DNA from: JAQBGV01 sp032128395
Lineage (GTDB): Bacteria; Planctomycetota; UBA8108; UBA1146
Length of the DNA stretch: 33,961 nt
Direction: 5' to 3'
Assembly (NCBI GenBank): GCA_032128395.1
Contig: JAQBGV010000147.1
Span: forward strand, 1 to 33,961
This document shows positions 8,199 to 17,010 of this stretch, piece after piece. The notes under the pieces were generated by a model. The model worked only from the letters and a program-made list of their open reading frames with translations, was not told the DNA's origin and searched no databases. Positions within the stretch are counted from its first letter, which is position 1. Each line of letters begins with the position of its first letter. The position numbers were made by a program, and so were the translations under genes.

Positions 8199-8272
8199 GC
8201 GGCCGCGGCCGGGGGTGCCCCACGATCACCGACAACCCCACCCACAACCCGAACTCTATCGATCACGGTAGT

Positions 8273-9139
8273 TTAAGTCGAAGCCGACGCCCGGTCGAGC
8301 TGTTCCGAGATCCCCCGGATCGCCTGGTAGACCGCATCGATCACCCCGTGGGGGGTCGAGGTCCCCGCGGTGATCCCGACGTGCTCCGCCCCGATGAACC
8401 ACTCTCGTTGCAGCTCTTCGGGCTTCTCGATGTGATGAGCCGGGAGCCCCCGGTCATCGCAGACCTTCTTGAGCTTCTTGGTGTTCGACGAGTTGTAACC
8501 GCCGACCACGATCATCAAGTCGACCCGATCGGCCAGCTCACTCACCGCCTCCTGGCGATCCTTCGTCGGGCGACAGATCGTGTCGACGAACTGCACCTCG
8601 ATCTCCGGGAACCTGGCATGGATCGCCTCGACGATCTTGCGGGCGTGTTCCACCTGCTGGGTCGTCTGGCAGACGATGCCGATCCGGTCGTGTCCGGCGA
8701 GCCGCTCGACCTCGCTCGGATCCCCGAGCACTTCGTAGTCGGTGAGGTCCCCGACGATCCCACGCACTTCGACGTGATTCCGCTGGCCGACCACCACGGG
8801 GAAGTATCCCTGCTCGACGAGAGAAGCGACCCGGTTGTGGACCTTCATCACCAGAGGGCAGGAAGCGTCGTAGACCGTCAGGCCCCGCGCCTCGAGACCC
8901 GACTTGACCGAGCCCGCGGCGCCGTGGGCGGTGATCATCACGTTCGGCGTCCGGATCTCTGCGTCCGACGAATCGACCAGCTCGACCCCGTTCGCGCGCA
9001 GCTGCTCGACCACCTGCGGGTTGTGGACGAGCTGCCCGACGATCGTCAGATTGCCCCGGAACGCCGGGTCGAGGGCTGCATCGATCGCATCCTGGACCCC
9101 GAAGCAGGTCCCGAGCGCGCGCGCGAGGCTGATCTTCAA
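8273..9139 (-). CDS. ispH: 4-hydroxy-3-methylbut-2-enyl diphosphate reductase
   Basis: IspH (LytB) is an iron-sulfur enzyme of the cytosol that makes IPP and DMAPP from HMBPP in the last step of the MEP isoprenoid pathway. The three cluster Cys are visible: GTCFGV near the start, YDASCPLVMKVH, and VDTICRPTKDRQEAV. Also present are VHNPQVV, TAHGAAGSVK, QTTQQV, GGYNSSNTKK and GITAGTSTP, the expected substrate-binding sequence. I chose TTG at 9139 (288 aa) because it places MKIS just before the first Cys motif, as in the family, and has GGAG 5 nt upstream. ATG at 9190 (305 aa) is possible but has no ribosome site. The first motif, GTCFGV, differs from the commoner GFCAGV. The gene diverges from the guanine deaminase gene across 139 bp. 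Confidence 0.9.
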   Translation of the reverse strand: MKISLARALGTCFGVQDAIDAALDPAFRGNLTIVGQLVHNPQVVEQLRANGVELVDSSDAEIRTPNVMITAHGAAGSVKSGLEARGLTVYDASCPLVMKVHNRVASLVEQGYFPVVVGQRNHVEVRGIVGDLTDYEVLGDPSEVERLAGHDRIGIVCQTTQQVEHARKIVEAIHARFPEIEVQFVDTICRPTKDRQEAVSELADRVDLMIVVGGYNSSNTKKLKKVCDDRGLPAHHIEKPEELQREWFIGAEHVGITAGTSTPHGVIDAVYQAIRGISEQLDRASAST

Positions 9140-9278
9140 GGGGACTCCGGTCTCATCTCCGTCGCAATCCGGGCGCGCTCGACCTAACATCCATGGGGCT
9201 TCGACATCCGTCGGGCTCCGATGACCGAGCCGCTCGCAGATTTCTACCACGCAGGCTTCTTACCACGCGGGGGCGACT

Positions 9279-10529
9279 GTGACGACCTGGTACCGAGGAA
9301 CGGTCCTCCACTCTCTCGCGCCGGACCGTTTCGAGCTTCGCGCCGAGGCGGAGCTCGTGGTCGGGCCGGATGGACGGATCGTCGCGCTCCAGGATGGTTC
9401 GAAATCCCCCCCTCCTGACGCGGCTCTCGTCGACCGCACCGGACGATTGATCCTCCCCGGGCTGGTCGATGCTCATTTTCACATCCCACAGATCGACGTG
9501 ATCGGGATCGCCTCGAGTCACTTGATCGAGTGGTTGACCGACCACATCTTCGCCGCCGAGGCCGAGAACGAGGACCCCGCGATCGCCCGGGACCGGGCTC
9601 GGCGGAGTTTCGAGCGACTGCTCTCTGCGGGGACCACGGCGGTTGCGGCGTTTTCTTCGCGACACACCGAGGCGACCGAGATCGCGCTCGAAGAGGCCGC
9701 ACACGCCGGGATCCGAGCGGTGATCGGCAAGGTGCTGATGGACCGGGAGGCGCCGGCCAACCTCCTCGAGGACCCGACCGATGCGCTCGACGCCACGGCC
9801 GGGTTGATCTCCCGCTGGCACGGTGCGGCGGAGGGGCGGCTCGAGGTGGCGGTGACCCCGCGGTTCGGGATCACTTGTACGGATGCTCTGCTCGAGGGCG
9901 CGGGACGGCTCGCAGCGATGACCGGGGTTCCGATCCAGACCCATCTCTCGGAGAACAAGGATGAGCTCAGTCGGATCGCCGATCTCTTCCCGTCGCGGAG
10001 CGACTACACCGAGGTGTACGAGCAGGCTGGACTCATCGGCCCGCGCACGATCCTCGCGCACTGCATCCATCTCGAGGATGGAGAGATCGATCGCCTCGCC
10101 GCCGCTCACGCCTGTGCGGTCCACTGCCCCGACAGCAATTTCTTCCTCCACTCGGGTCGATTCCCCCTCGCGAAGGCACGGTCTCGAGGTCTCCAGATCG
10201 CACTCGGCACCGATATCGGAGCGGGGACATCGTGGTCGCTGCTCGAGGCGATGAAGATGACCAACTACATGCAGGTCGAGCCGGTCGATCCCGCGCTCCT
10301 CCTCTACCTCGCCACCCTCGGGGGGGCGCAAGCTCTCGGCTGGCAGGACCACATCGGGAACTTCCGGACCGGCAAGGAGGCGGATTTCATCGTCCTCGAC
10401 GTCGAGGAGATCCTCGCCGGCCGCCCGGTGATGAGCGTGGAGCCACGCGAGTTGCTCTCGATGCTGATCCATCGGGGGCATCGGGCGCGAGTCGAGGAGG
10501 TCTACATCCGCGGAATGCGGGTGCGATGA
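9279..10529 (+). CDS. guaD: Guanine deaminase
   Basis: This cytosolic zinc amidohydrolase converts guanine to xanthine and ammonia in purine salvage and breakdown. The 416-residue length and motifs match the family: PGLVDAHFHIPQ (His66 and His68 as metal ligands), SAGTTAVAAFSSRH, VTPRFGI, QTHLSEN with the third metal-site His and catalytic Glu region, LAHCIHL, CPDSNFFLHSG, and GTDIGAGTSWSLL with the metal-binding Asp. The start is GTG at 9279 with only a G-rich stretch upstream, so it is moderately certain. A weak promoter candidate is TCGCAA, 17 bp, TAACAT (9162-9190). No xanthine dehydrogenase or transporter gene is adjacent. It converges with the FlhB-like gene with 20 bp between. Confidence 0.88.
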   Translation: MTTWYRGTVLHSLAPDRFELRAEAELVVGPDGRIVALQDGSKSPPPDAALVDRTGRLILPGLVDAHFHIPQIDVIGIASSHLIEWLTDHIFAAEAENEDPAIARDRARRSFERLLSAGTTAVAAFSSRHTEATEIALEEAAHAGIRAVIGKVLMDREAPANLLEDPTDALDATAGLISRWHGAAEGRLEVAVTPRFGITCTDALLEGAGRLAAMTGVPIQTHLSENKDELSRIADLFPSRSDYTEVYEQAGLIGPRTILAHCIHLEDGEIDRLAAAHACAVHCPDSNFFLHSGRFPLAKARSRGLQIALGTDIGAGTSWSLLEAMKMTNYMQVEPVDPALLLYLATLGGAQALGWQDHIGNFRTGKEADFIVLDVEEILAGRPVMSVEPRELLSMLIHRGHRARVEEVYIRGMRVR

Positions 10530-10549
10530 GGGTGGGGGCGAAGCTCCGG

Positions 10550-10813
10550 CTACCCCTCCATCTTCTCCCGCACGGTCTCCAGGCAGGCGAAGATCTTCGC
10601 GATCACCAGATACAGCTCCTCGGGGATTTCCTCGCCCTCCTCGAACGGGGCGATGAGCTCCGCGAGCTGCGCATCCCGCTCGCAGGGGACGCCGTGCTCT
10701 TTCGCGATGGCAAGGATGCGCTCCCCCCACCTCCCCTCCCCGCTCGCCACGACTCTCGGGGCGAGATCGGTCTCCGGTGAAAAGCCGAGGGCGATCGCGA
10801 GGGTTCTGTGCAT
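10550..10813 (-). CDS. FlhB C-terminal-domain protein (EscU/YscU family fragment)
   Basis: This 87-residue protein matches only the cytosolic C-terminal domain of the flagellar/type III export switch protein FlhB. It shows ALGFSPETDLAPRVVASG, then RILAIAKEHGVP, then DAQLAELIAPFEEGEEIPEELY, the order seen after the NPTH self-cleavage site in full FlhB. The NPTH motif and the membrane helices are absent. ATG at 10813 follows the stop of the upstream FliK-like gene by 5 bp, so the two are probably translationally coupled. Free FlhB-C proteins are known; in Bacillus subtilis ylqH pairs with the FliK-like ylqG in the same way, with unclear function. The domain call is firm; the role is not known. 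Confidence 0.85.
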   Translation of the reverse strand: MHRTLAIALGFSPETDLAPRVVASGEGRWGERILAIAKEHGVPCERDAQLAELIAPFEEGEEIPEELYLVIAKIFACLETVREKMEG

Positions 10814-10818
10814 CTCTA

Positions 10819-12222
10819 TCACGCCTTTCGATCGAGTGCCCGCCGCGGGGCGCTGGCTGGGCGGGCCGTTTTCTTCCGCCAAGGTCGAAGAGCGGCGCTC
10901 GTCTTCGTCCCAGAACCCTCGAACGACTCGACCAACGCCGGGAGCTCCCCGCGAAGTGCGCGGCGGGTGACCGAGCGTTCCACCGCGAAGGTCAAGTCGA
11001 GCGAAGTCACGGGAGAACGCCGGAGCGTCCCTTCCACCTCGATCGCGCCGAGGAGCGGCCACCGTGTCGAGAGGCGAAACCGCGTCTCCTCCGTTCTTCC
11101 CGCTTCACCCCTCGATCGAGCCCGCCACCGCACCCGCGCTGCCTTCTCCTCCGTCCCCAACACCCACTCGCGTATCGTCGCTTCGCGCGATTCCCGGTCG
11201 GGATCGGCGAGCTCGAGCGCGAGTCGGTAGGCGAGGGACTCCCCCTGCTCGACCACTTCCCGAAGGAGAGGTCGAAGACCGGCGAGGATCGAGTGCTCCT
11301 CGATCGCGCGCACCTCGTGGGCGCGGAGGGTCTCGAGTCCCTTCGCTCGCGCCGCCGTGGTCAATCCATCGGGAAGTTCGCTCGCGACCTGCCCGCCGGT
11401 GAGGAGCCCACGCGCGGAGGCGGGAAGATCGACCGGCGAGCGACCGGAGAGGAGCGCCGAGATCGCTTGGCGCAGAGCTGTGATCCGGGGATCGCTCGAG
11501 ACGACGCGCTCGATCGCTTCGGCGATCGCGCGGACGATCCGCTCAGGAATCCGCGCGAGCGTCTCCGAAGGAAGATCCGGCTCGCCGAGGACGGCCCGCA
11601 CCGAGGTGAGCTCCGCGCGAATCGCATCTCCCGGGGGCAGAGCGCGGGAGAGCGGTGCGAGCAGACGGGTGATCGCAGTGGCGAGGGAGGTGGCAGTCCC
11701 CACCGGATCGGCGAAGGGTGGCGCACCGTCGATGCGCGCCCCCCCCCGGACGAGCGGCGGAGTCGGCTCGAGCCCCCGGCGGAACAGTTGCAGCGCCGCC
11801 CGATCCGCAGCCGAGGTCGCGTGCCTCGCTCCCGAGACCCTGCCACTGCTACCACCGACGAGATCCGCCTCAGCGGTCGTCGGCGGAGTGCCGCCGCCGA
11901 CCGGAGAAGTGGCCGCGGCGGGTGCCGACCTGGCCTTCGGGACCGAGGCTACCCGGGGGAGGAATGCGCGCCATCCGACCGCGTCCCGGCGGGCGAGTAC
12001 TTCGAGGACCGTTCCGACCTCGATCGCCACCTGGGCGCCGAGGAGAGCGATCCGGCCGGGGAGCTGGACCTCGTGCTGAACCACGCCCCCCTCGGTCGCG
12101 AGAACCCGGACCACGGTTGCAGGGATCGTCCGTCGTGCCGAGGCCTCCGGGGTCCCTTCCTTGCCGGCGGGGATCGGAGTCGAGGGTACCGGGGGATGAA
12201 CCGTTCCGAATGACTCGGCCAT
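10819..12222 (-). CDS. FliK-like (hook-length control C-terminal domain) protein
   Basis: This 467-residue protein has an Ala/Pro/Arg-rich, low-complexity N-terminal and middle part. Its C-terminal domain (about 365-445) has LGAIEVEGTLRRSPVTSLDLTFAVE followed by a helix and LPALVESF, the layout of the flagellar hook-length control domain (Flg_hook, FliK). In flagellar systems that domain contacts FlhB-C to switch export substrate, and here the next gene encodes FlhB-C, 5 bp downstream. No other flagellar or type III gene is in the window. ATG 12222 has AGGAG about 7 nt upstream. The family call depends on the C-terminal domain and the pairing; the rest is not recognisable. Confidence 0.65.
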   Translation of the reverse strand: MAESFGTVHPPVPSTPIPAGKEGTPEASARRTIPATVVRVLATEGGVVQHEVQLPGRIALLGAQVAIEVGTVLEVLARRDAVGWRAFLPRVASVPKARSAPAAATSPVGGGTPPTTAEADLVGGSSGRVSGARHATSAADRAALQLFRRGLEPTPPLVRGGARIDGAPPFADPVGTATSLATAITRLLAPLSRALPPGDAIRAELTSVRAVLGEPDLPSETLARIPERIVRAIAEAIERVVSSDPRITALRQAISALLSGRSPVDLPASARGLLTGGQVASELPDGLTTAARAKGLETLRAHEVRAIEEHSILAGLRPLLREVVEQGESLAYRLALELADPDRESREATIREWVLGTEEKAARVRWRARSRGEAGRTEETRFRLSTRWPLLGAIEVEGTLRRSPVTSLDLTFAVERSVTRRALRGELPALVESFEGSGTKTSAALRPWRKKTARPASAPRRALDRKA

Positions 12223-12321
12223 CGAGACTCCTCTCCATCGTCTCCATCGGACTGATCGAGGGGCTCCCGCAGCCGGATTCGCTGCAGGCGCGAGATCCGG
12301 TGAGCCGAGGTAGAGGAAATC

Positions 12322-12349
12322 TTGCCGTCGGGAGTCTCCCGGCTAGCAT
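12322..12349 (+). promoter_or_regulatory. Candidate promoter of the second sugar dehydrogenase gene
   Basis: TTGCCG, a 16-bp spacer and TAGCAT match a housekeeping promoter at four of six bases each. It lies about 125 bp upstream of the chosen GTG start at 12476. Confidence 0.45.
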
Positions 12350-12475
12350 GTCCCGATCCCCCGCCCGGACCCGGCGAGCGGGAACTGGCAAAGAGAAGGT
12401 GCTCCAGTGACCGGCGAACGAGGCGAGCAGCGAGCCGGGGTTTGGGAACAGGGGCTCTGGAAACAGGAGGGATGG

Positions 12476-13831
12476 GTGCGGATCGCACTCCTCGAATATC
12501 GGCCCTTGGGTCTTCTCCTCGCCCTCATCGTGCTCGGCGCCCCGGCGATCGGGAGCGCCCAGGTCGCGGACCCCTACGGATTCAAGATCGATGTGGTCGC
12601 GCGCGGCCTTGCCGGACCGGTCGCTCTCGCAGCCGCGCCGGACGGCCGGATCTTCGTCGCGGAGCGGCAGAGTGGGCGCATCCGGGTCATCGAGAACCGG
12701 GTCCTGCTCCCCGATCCGCTCGTCACTCTCACCGGGGTCTCATCGGGAGAACGCGGGCTCCTCGGACTCGCGGCTGACCGCTCGCCCACCGGTGAGCTGG
12801 TCCTGTACGCCTACCACACCCCCGGCCCCGAGCGCGCCCGGATCGTGCGCATCACGTTCACCGCAAGCGGCGATGCCGTTCTCGAGCCGCTGATCGACGA
12901 CCTTCCTGCCGCGCCCTCCCACAACGGGGGGGCGCTCGCCATCGGCCCCGACCGGCACCTGTACTTCAGCATCGGGGACCTCGGGGATCCGGAGGGCACG
13001 ATCCCTCCGGCGAGCCGCTCCGGCCGAATCCACCGCATCCAGCTCGACGGAACCGTCCCCGAGGACAACCCGTGGCCGGGTCGGACCGAGTTCTGCCGCG
13101 GGGTCCGGAACTGCTTCGGACTGAGTTTCCTCCCGAACTCTTCCGCGGAGGAACCGGTGACCCTCATCGCGACCGACAACGGCAGGTCCGAGGACGACGA
13201 GGTGAATCGGGTGCGAGCCGGAGCACACCTCGGCTGGCCCGAGTTCACCGGGGTCAGCGGACGTGAGGATCGAGTCGATCCGATCCGCACCTGGAGTCCG
13301 ACCACCGCGCCGGTGGGAGTCATCGTCTACGACGGGGGAGACTTCCCCGATTCGTACCGCGGCGACCTTTTCTTCGGCGAATACCTGACCGGCCACATCG
13401 TGCGTCTCGGTTTCGATGCGGCGGATGGTCGGGTGGTCGAGGACGAGATCTTCCTCGATCGTGGACCCGCGCCGGTGTACGCCCTCGCAGTCGCCCCGGA
13501 CGGTTCGCTCTGGTTCACCGCCGGCGACTCCGTCTGGCGGGTGAGCCACTCGGTAGAGCCGTCGAAGTGGATTCGCGGCGATATCGACGGCAACCACCGG
13601 GTGGAGCGCACCGACGTGTTCCCGCTCCTCGAGCATCTCCGCTTCAGAACCCCCCTCCTCTGCCCCTCCTCCGCCGACCTCGACGGCAACGGCAGGATCG
13701 ACTACGCCGACGCGGTCACTCTCCTCCTCTACTTGGGAGGCGAGCTCCTCGAGCTCCCAGCGCCGTTTCCCGAGTGCGGCTGGGTGGCCGGGGAGCGGCT
13801 CGCATGCCCCACCCACCCCGCCTGCCCCTGA
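12476..13831 (+). CDS. Secreted PQQ-type sugar dehydrogenase with dockerin-like tail
   Basis: This is a second exported beta-propeller of the glucose/sorbosone dehydrogenase family (451 aa), paralogous to the gene at 5803. GTG at 12476 is preferred because AGGAGGG lies just upstream and it leaves a clean signal peptide (RPLGLLLALIVLGAPAIGSAQ). GTG 12407 would add 23 residues. Motifs: PDGRIFVAERQSGRIRV, the catalytic-type His in PSHNGGALAIGPDRHLYF, RGVRNCFGLSFLP, ATDNGRSEDDEVNRV. After residue ~365 come two dockerin or EF-hand-like units (GDIDGNHRVERTDVFPLLEH and ADLDGNGRIDYADAVTLLLY), then FPECG and a final PTHPACP. It lacks the long tandem repeat of its paralogue. The substrate is unknown. 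Confidence 0.82.
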   Translation: MRIALLEYRPLGLLLALIVLGAPAIGSAQVADPYGFKIDVVARGLAGPVALAAAPDGRIFVAERQSGRIRVIENRVLLPDPLVTLTGVSSGERGLLGLAADRSPTGELVLYAYHTPGPERARIVRITFTASGDAVLEPLIDDLPAAPSHNGGALAIGPDRHLYFSIGDLGDPEGTIPPASRSGRIHRIQLDGTVPEDNPWPGRTEFCRGVRNCFGLSFLPNSSAEEPVTLIATDNGRSEDDEVNRVRAGAHLGWPEFTGVSGREDRVDPIRTWSPTTAPVGVIVYDGGDFPDSYRGDLFFGEYLTGHIVRLGFDAADGRVVEDEIFLDRGPAPVYALAVAPDGSLWFTAGDSVWRVSHSVEPSKWIRGDIDGNHRVERTDVFPLLEHLRFRTPLLCPSSADLDGNGRIDYADAVTLLLYLGGELLELPAPFPECGWVAGERLACPTHPACP

Positions 13832-13842
13832 GTAACACGCGT

Positions 13843-13863
13843 CCCCGGGCCCATTCCCCGGGG
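13843..13863 (+). terminator. Hairpin after the second sugar dehydrogenase gene
   Basis: CCCCGGG and CCCGGGG form a 7-bp all-GC stem with a 7-base loop, 11 bp after the stop codon. No T tract follows, so termination is plausible but not certain. Confidence 0.45.
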
Positions 13864-13919
13864 TTGGGAGCGGGACCGGGTCGCCGCAGCCGAGGTGGCG
13901 GTGTCCCCGCGCATCCGGT

Positions 13920-13948
13920 TGCAGGCACAGAGTGCTTCTGCTGAAATC
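13920..13948 (+). promoter_or_regulatory. hutU: Candidate promoter of hutU-hutI
   Basis: TTGCAG, a 17-bp spacer and TGAAAT preceded by TGC (extended -10) lie about 75 bp before the hutU start. The spacer holds a short inverted repeat (GCAC AGA GTGC), which could be an operator. It does not resemble the known HutC site. Confidence 0.35.
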
Positions 13949-14022
13949 GTGGCTCGACCTGAAGCGCCCATCGCCCGACTCGCCGCTGCGAGAGATCGCC
14001 GCGGAGGGAGGAATCTGTCTCT

Positions 14023-15690
14023 GTGACGACCGATCGACCTGCGATCCACGCCCCCATCGGCTCGACCCTCCACTGCCGTTCGTGGCTCACCGAAGCTCCG
14101 ATGCGGATGCTGATGAACAATCTCGATCCGGCGGTGGCGGAAGATCCGGATCGGCTGGTCGTGTACGGAGGATCGGGACGGGCCGCCCGGAACTGGGCGT
14201 GCTACCAGGCGATCATCGCCACGCTCCAGACGATGGAGGTCGACGAGACCCTCCTCGTGCAGAGCGGGAAACCGGTCGGCGTCGCGCGGACCCACCCCGA
14301 CGCCCCTCGCGTCATCATCGCCAACTCGAATCTGGTCCCCCGCTGGGCGACGATCGATGAGTTCCGGAGGCTCGAGGGACTCGGGCTGACGATGTACGGT
14401 CAGATGACCGCGGGCTCGTGGATCTACATCGGCACCCAGGGGATCCTGCAGGGTACGTACGAGACCTTCGTCGAGGCGGGACGACAACACTTCGGCGGCG
14501 TACTCGCCGGCCGATGGATCCTCACCGCCGGTCTGGGCGGCATGGGAGGCGCCCAACCCCTGGCGGCGAGCATGGCGGGTGCGGCATCGCTTTCGATCGA
14601 AGTCGATCGGACTCGGATGCTTCGACGCCTCGAGACCCGCTATCTCGACGAGAGCTTCGAAGACCTCGACTCTGCTCTCGCCCGTGTCGAAGAAGCGTGC
14701 CGCAACAAGGAAGCGACTTCGATCGGACTGCTCGGGAACGCCGCTGACCTCGTCCCCGAGATCCTCGCCCGCGGCGTGGTGCCCGACATGGTCACCGACC
14801 AGACGAGCGCCCACGATGCGCTCGAGGGATACGTTCCGAACGGACTGAGCTTCGAGGCGGCCCTCGCGCTGCGCGAAGCGGATCCTCGAGGGTACATCCG
14901 TCGCTCGATGACGGCGATGCGCGATCACTGCGAGGCGATCATCGGACTGCAGACCGCCGGTTCGATCGCGTTCGACTACGGCAACAACCTACGCGGGCAG
15001 GCGCAGGACGCCGGACTCGAGAACGCATTCGACTATCCGGGGTTCGTACCCGCGTACGTCCGTCCCCTCTTCTGTGAGGGGAAGGGACCGTTCCGCTGGG
15101 TGGCACTCTCCGGGGACCCCAAGGACATCCATCGCACCGATCAGGCGATTCACGAACTCTTCCCCGATCACGCCCACCTCCGTCAGTGGATCGACATGGC
15201 AAGCGAGCGGGTCGAATTCCAGGGCCTGCCCGCTCGGATCTGCTGGCTCGGATACGGGGAGCGAAAACGGTTCGGTCTCCACCTCAACGAACTGGTGGCG
15301 AAGGGCGAGATCTCCGCCCCGATCGTGATCGGACGCGATCATCTCGACTGCGGCTCGGTGGCGTCGCCGAACCGCGAGACCGAGGGGATGCTCGACGGCT
15401 CCGATGCGATCGCCGACTGGCCTCTCTTGAACTTGATGCTGAACACCGCTTGCGGAGCCACCTGGGTCTCCCTGCACCACGGAGGCGGGGTGGGGATCGG
15501 GAACTCGATCCACGCCGGCATGGTCATCGTCGCGGATGGAACGAAGGAAGCGGCAGCTCGCCTCGAGCGTGTCCTCGATGCGGATCCCGGCATGGGGATC
15601 TTCCGACACGTCGACGCGGGCTACGAACAAGCCGAGCGAGCCGCGAAGGCGGAAGGGTTGTGGATCCCGATGCGCGGAGGTCGACCTTGA
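14023..15690 (+). CDS. hutU: Urocanate hydratase
   Basis: This cytosolic NAD-dependent urocanase converts urocanate to imidazolonepropionate, the second step of histidine breakdown. The 555-residue length is normal. NAD-binding and active-site sequences are intact: VYGGSGRAARNW (48-58), LTAGLGGMGGAQPLAASMAG, MVTDQTSAHD, the active-site Cys407 in ARICWLGYGER, and IGRDHLDCGSVASPNRETEGM. The GTG start at 14023 has GGGAGG 11 nt upstream. The stop codon overlaps the hutI start (TTGA), so the two are translationally coupled. The histidine ammonia-lyase gene (hutH) that supplies urocanate is not in the window. Very high confidence in function. Confidence 0.97.
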   Translation: MTTDRPAIHAPIGSTLHCRSWLTEAPMRMLMNNLDPAVAEDPDRLVVYGGSGRAARNWACYQAIIATLQTMEVDETLLVQSGKPVGVARTHPDAPRVIIANSNLVPRWATIDEFRRLEGLGLTMYGQMTAGSWIYIGTQGILQGTYETFVEAGRQHFGGVLAGRWILTAGLGGMGGAQPLAASMAGAASLSIEVDRTRMLRRLETRYLDESFEDLDSALARVEEACRNKEATSIGLLGNAADLVPEILARGVVPDMVTDQTSAHDALEGYVPNGLSFEAALALREADPRGYIRRSMTAMRDHCEAIIGLQTAGSIAFDYGNNLRGQAQDAGLENAFDYPGFVPAYVRPLFCEGKGPFRWVALSGDPKDIHRTDQAIHELFPDHAHLRQWIDMASERVEFQGLPARICWLGYGERKRFGLHLNELVAKGEISAPIVIGRDHLDCGSVASPNRETEGMLDGSDAIADWPLLNLMLNTACGATWVSLHHGGGVGIGNSIHAGMVIVADGTKEAAARLERVLDADPGMGIFRHVDAGYEQAERAAKAEGLWIPMRGGRP

Positions 15691-16946
15691 CGGAGAAAAT
15701 CGACCTCCTGATCGAGGACCTCGACCGGTTGCTCTTCCCCGGGGACACTTCCGGGGAGGGGAGACCGGTCCTCGAGCGTGCCTCTGTGGCGATCGACGAG
15801 GGACGGATCCGAGCGGTGGGGCCGGCGAACGAAATCGCCGGCCGCTTTTCTGCCCGGAGTTCTCTCGACGGTCGCGGACGCCTCCTCACCCCCGGGTTCG
15901 TCGACTCGCACACGCACCTGGTGTTCGCGGGGGATCGCTCCGCCGAATTTGAAATGCGCTGCAGTGGCGCCGACTACGAGGCGATCGCAGCCGCTGGAGG
16001 TGGGATTCGGGCGAGCGTGCGCGCGACCCGAGCCGCCAGTGAGGACGAACTCACCGACCTTGCCCGCCCCCGACTCGAACGGATGCTCCGCCTCGGATCG
16101 ACCACGATCGAGATCAAGAGCGGGTACGGGCTCGACCTCGAGACCGAACTCCGGATGCTCCGCGTGATCCGGCGCCTCTCGGAAGAGTCCCCGGCGCGCA
16201 TCGTCTCGACTTTTCTCGGTGCGCACGAGATTCCTGACGAGTTCCGCCACGACCGCACGGCCTACGTCGATCTCGTCTGTCTCGTGATGATCCCCGCCGT
16301 CGCCGCGGAGGGTCTCGCCGAGTTCAACGATGTCTTCTGCGAGCGCGGCGTCTTCACCCCCGAGGAGTCGAAGCGGATCCTCGAGGCGGGAGCCGCGGCC
16401 GGACTCAGACCCAAGGTCCACGCCGACGAGCTCGCGGCCTCCGGAGGCTCCGAGGTCGCGGCCCAAGTCGGAGCGGTGAGCGCCGACCACTTGATGCACA
16501 TCACCGACACCGGGATCGCGGGGCTCCGCGAGCGCGGGGTGGTCGCCACCTTGCTCCCGGGGACCACCTTCTTTCTAGGGAAAGCGCACTACGCGCCCGC
16601 TCGGCGACTGCTCGATGCCGGCCTCGAGGTCGCGATTGCGACCGATCGAAACCCCGGGTCATCGACGATCGAGAGCATGGCGTTCATCTGCGGGCTCTCC
16701 TGTCTGCGGATGGGGATGACACCCCTCGAAGCGTTCCGCGCCGCGACGGTGGCGGGGGCGCGCGCCCTCGGGCTCGAAGGGGTCTGCGGTCGGATCGTCG
16801 AGGGTCTCTCCGCGGATCTAGTGCTCTGGGATGTCTCCCACGAGAGTCGAATTTGCTACGAGTTCGAGAATCAACTGCCCCGCACGGTGATCGCCGCGGG
16901 GCGGATCGTCCACGACGGGATCGGCGCGCTGGCTCGCGGAGCCTGA
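15687..16946 (+). CDS. hutI: Imidazolonepropionase
   Basis: This metal-dependent amidohydrolase opens 4-imidazolone-5-propionate to N-formimino-glutamate, the third step of histidine breakdown in the cytosol. TTG at 15687 overlaps the hutU stop by four bases, has GGAGG 6 nt upstream, and gives 419 aa, the usual length; the frame extends further upstream only within hutU. Motifs: GFVDSHTHLVFAGDR (His75, His77), TTIEIKSGYGLD, TFLGAHEIP, KVHADEL, SADHLMH, LLPGTTFFLG and ATDRNPGSS with the metal-site Asp. The next enzyme (hutF/hutG type) is not in the window. The Gre-factor gene follows 64 bp downstream on the same strand. Confidence 0.96.
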   Translation: MTEKIDLLIEDLDRLLFPGDTSGEGRPVLERASVAIDEGRIRAVGPANEIAGRFSARSSLDGRGRLLTPGFVDSHTHLVFAGDRSAEFEMRCSGADYEAIAAAGGGIRASVRATRAASEDELTDLARPRLERMLRLGSTTIEIKSGYGLDLETELRMLRVIRRLSEESPARIVSTFLGAHEIPDEFRHDRTAYVDLVCLVMIPAVAAEGLAEFNDVFCERGVFTPEESKRILEAGAAAGLRPKVHADELAASGGSEVAAQVGAVSADHLMHITDTGIAGLRERGVVATLLPGTTFFLGKAHYAPARRLLDAGLEVAIATDRNPGSSTIESMAFICGLSCLRMGMTPLEAFRAATVAGARALGLEGVCGRIVEGLSADLVLWDVSHESRICYEFENQLPRTVIAAGRIVHDGIGALARGA

Positions 16947-17010
16947 GGACGGTCCGAACAGAGACGGGCACCGCTTCGAACCGAAGCGGGCACGGGAACG
17001 GAAGCGAAGC

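Noticed and set aside
13926..13942. HutC operator before hutU
   Set aside because: The small inverted repeat in the spacer does not match the known TGTATATACA-type site and is too short to call.
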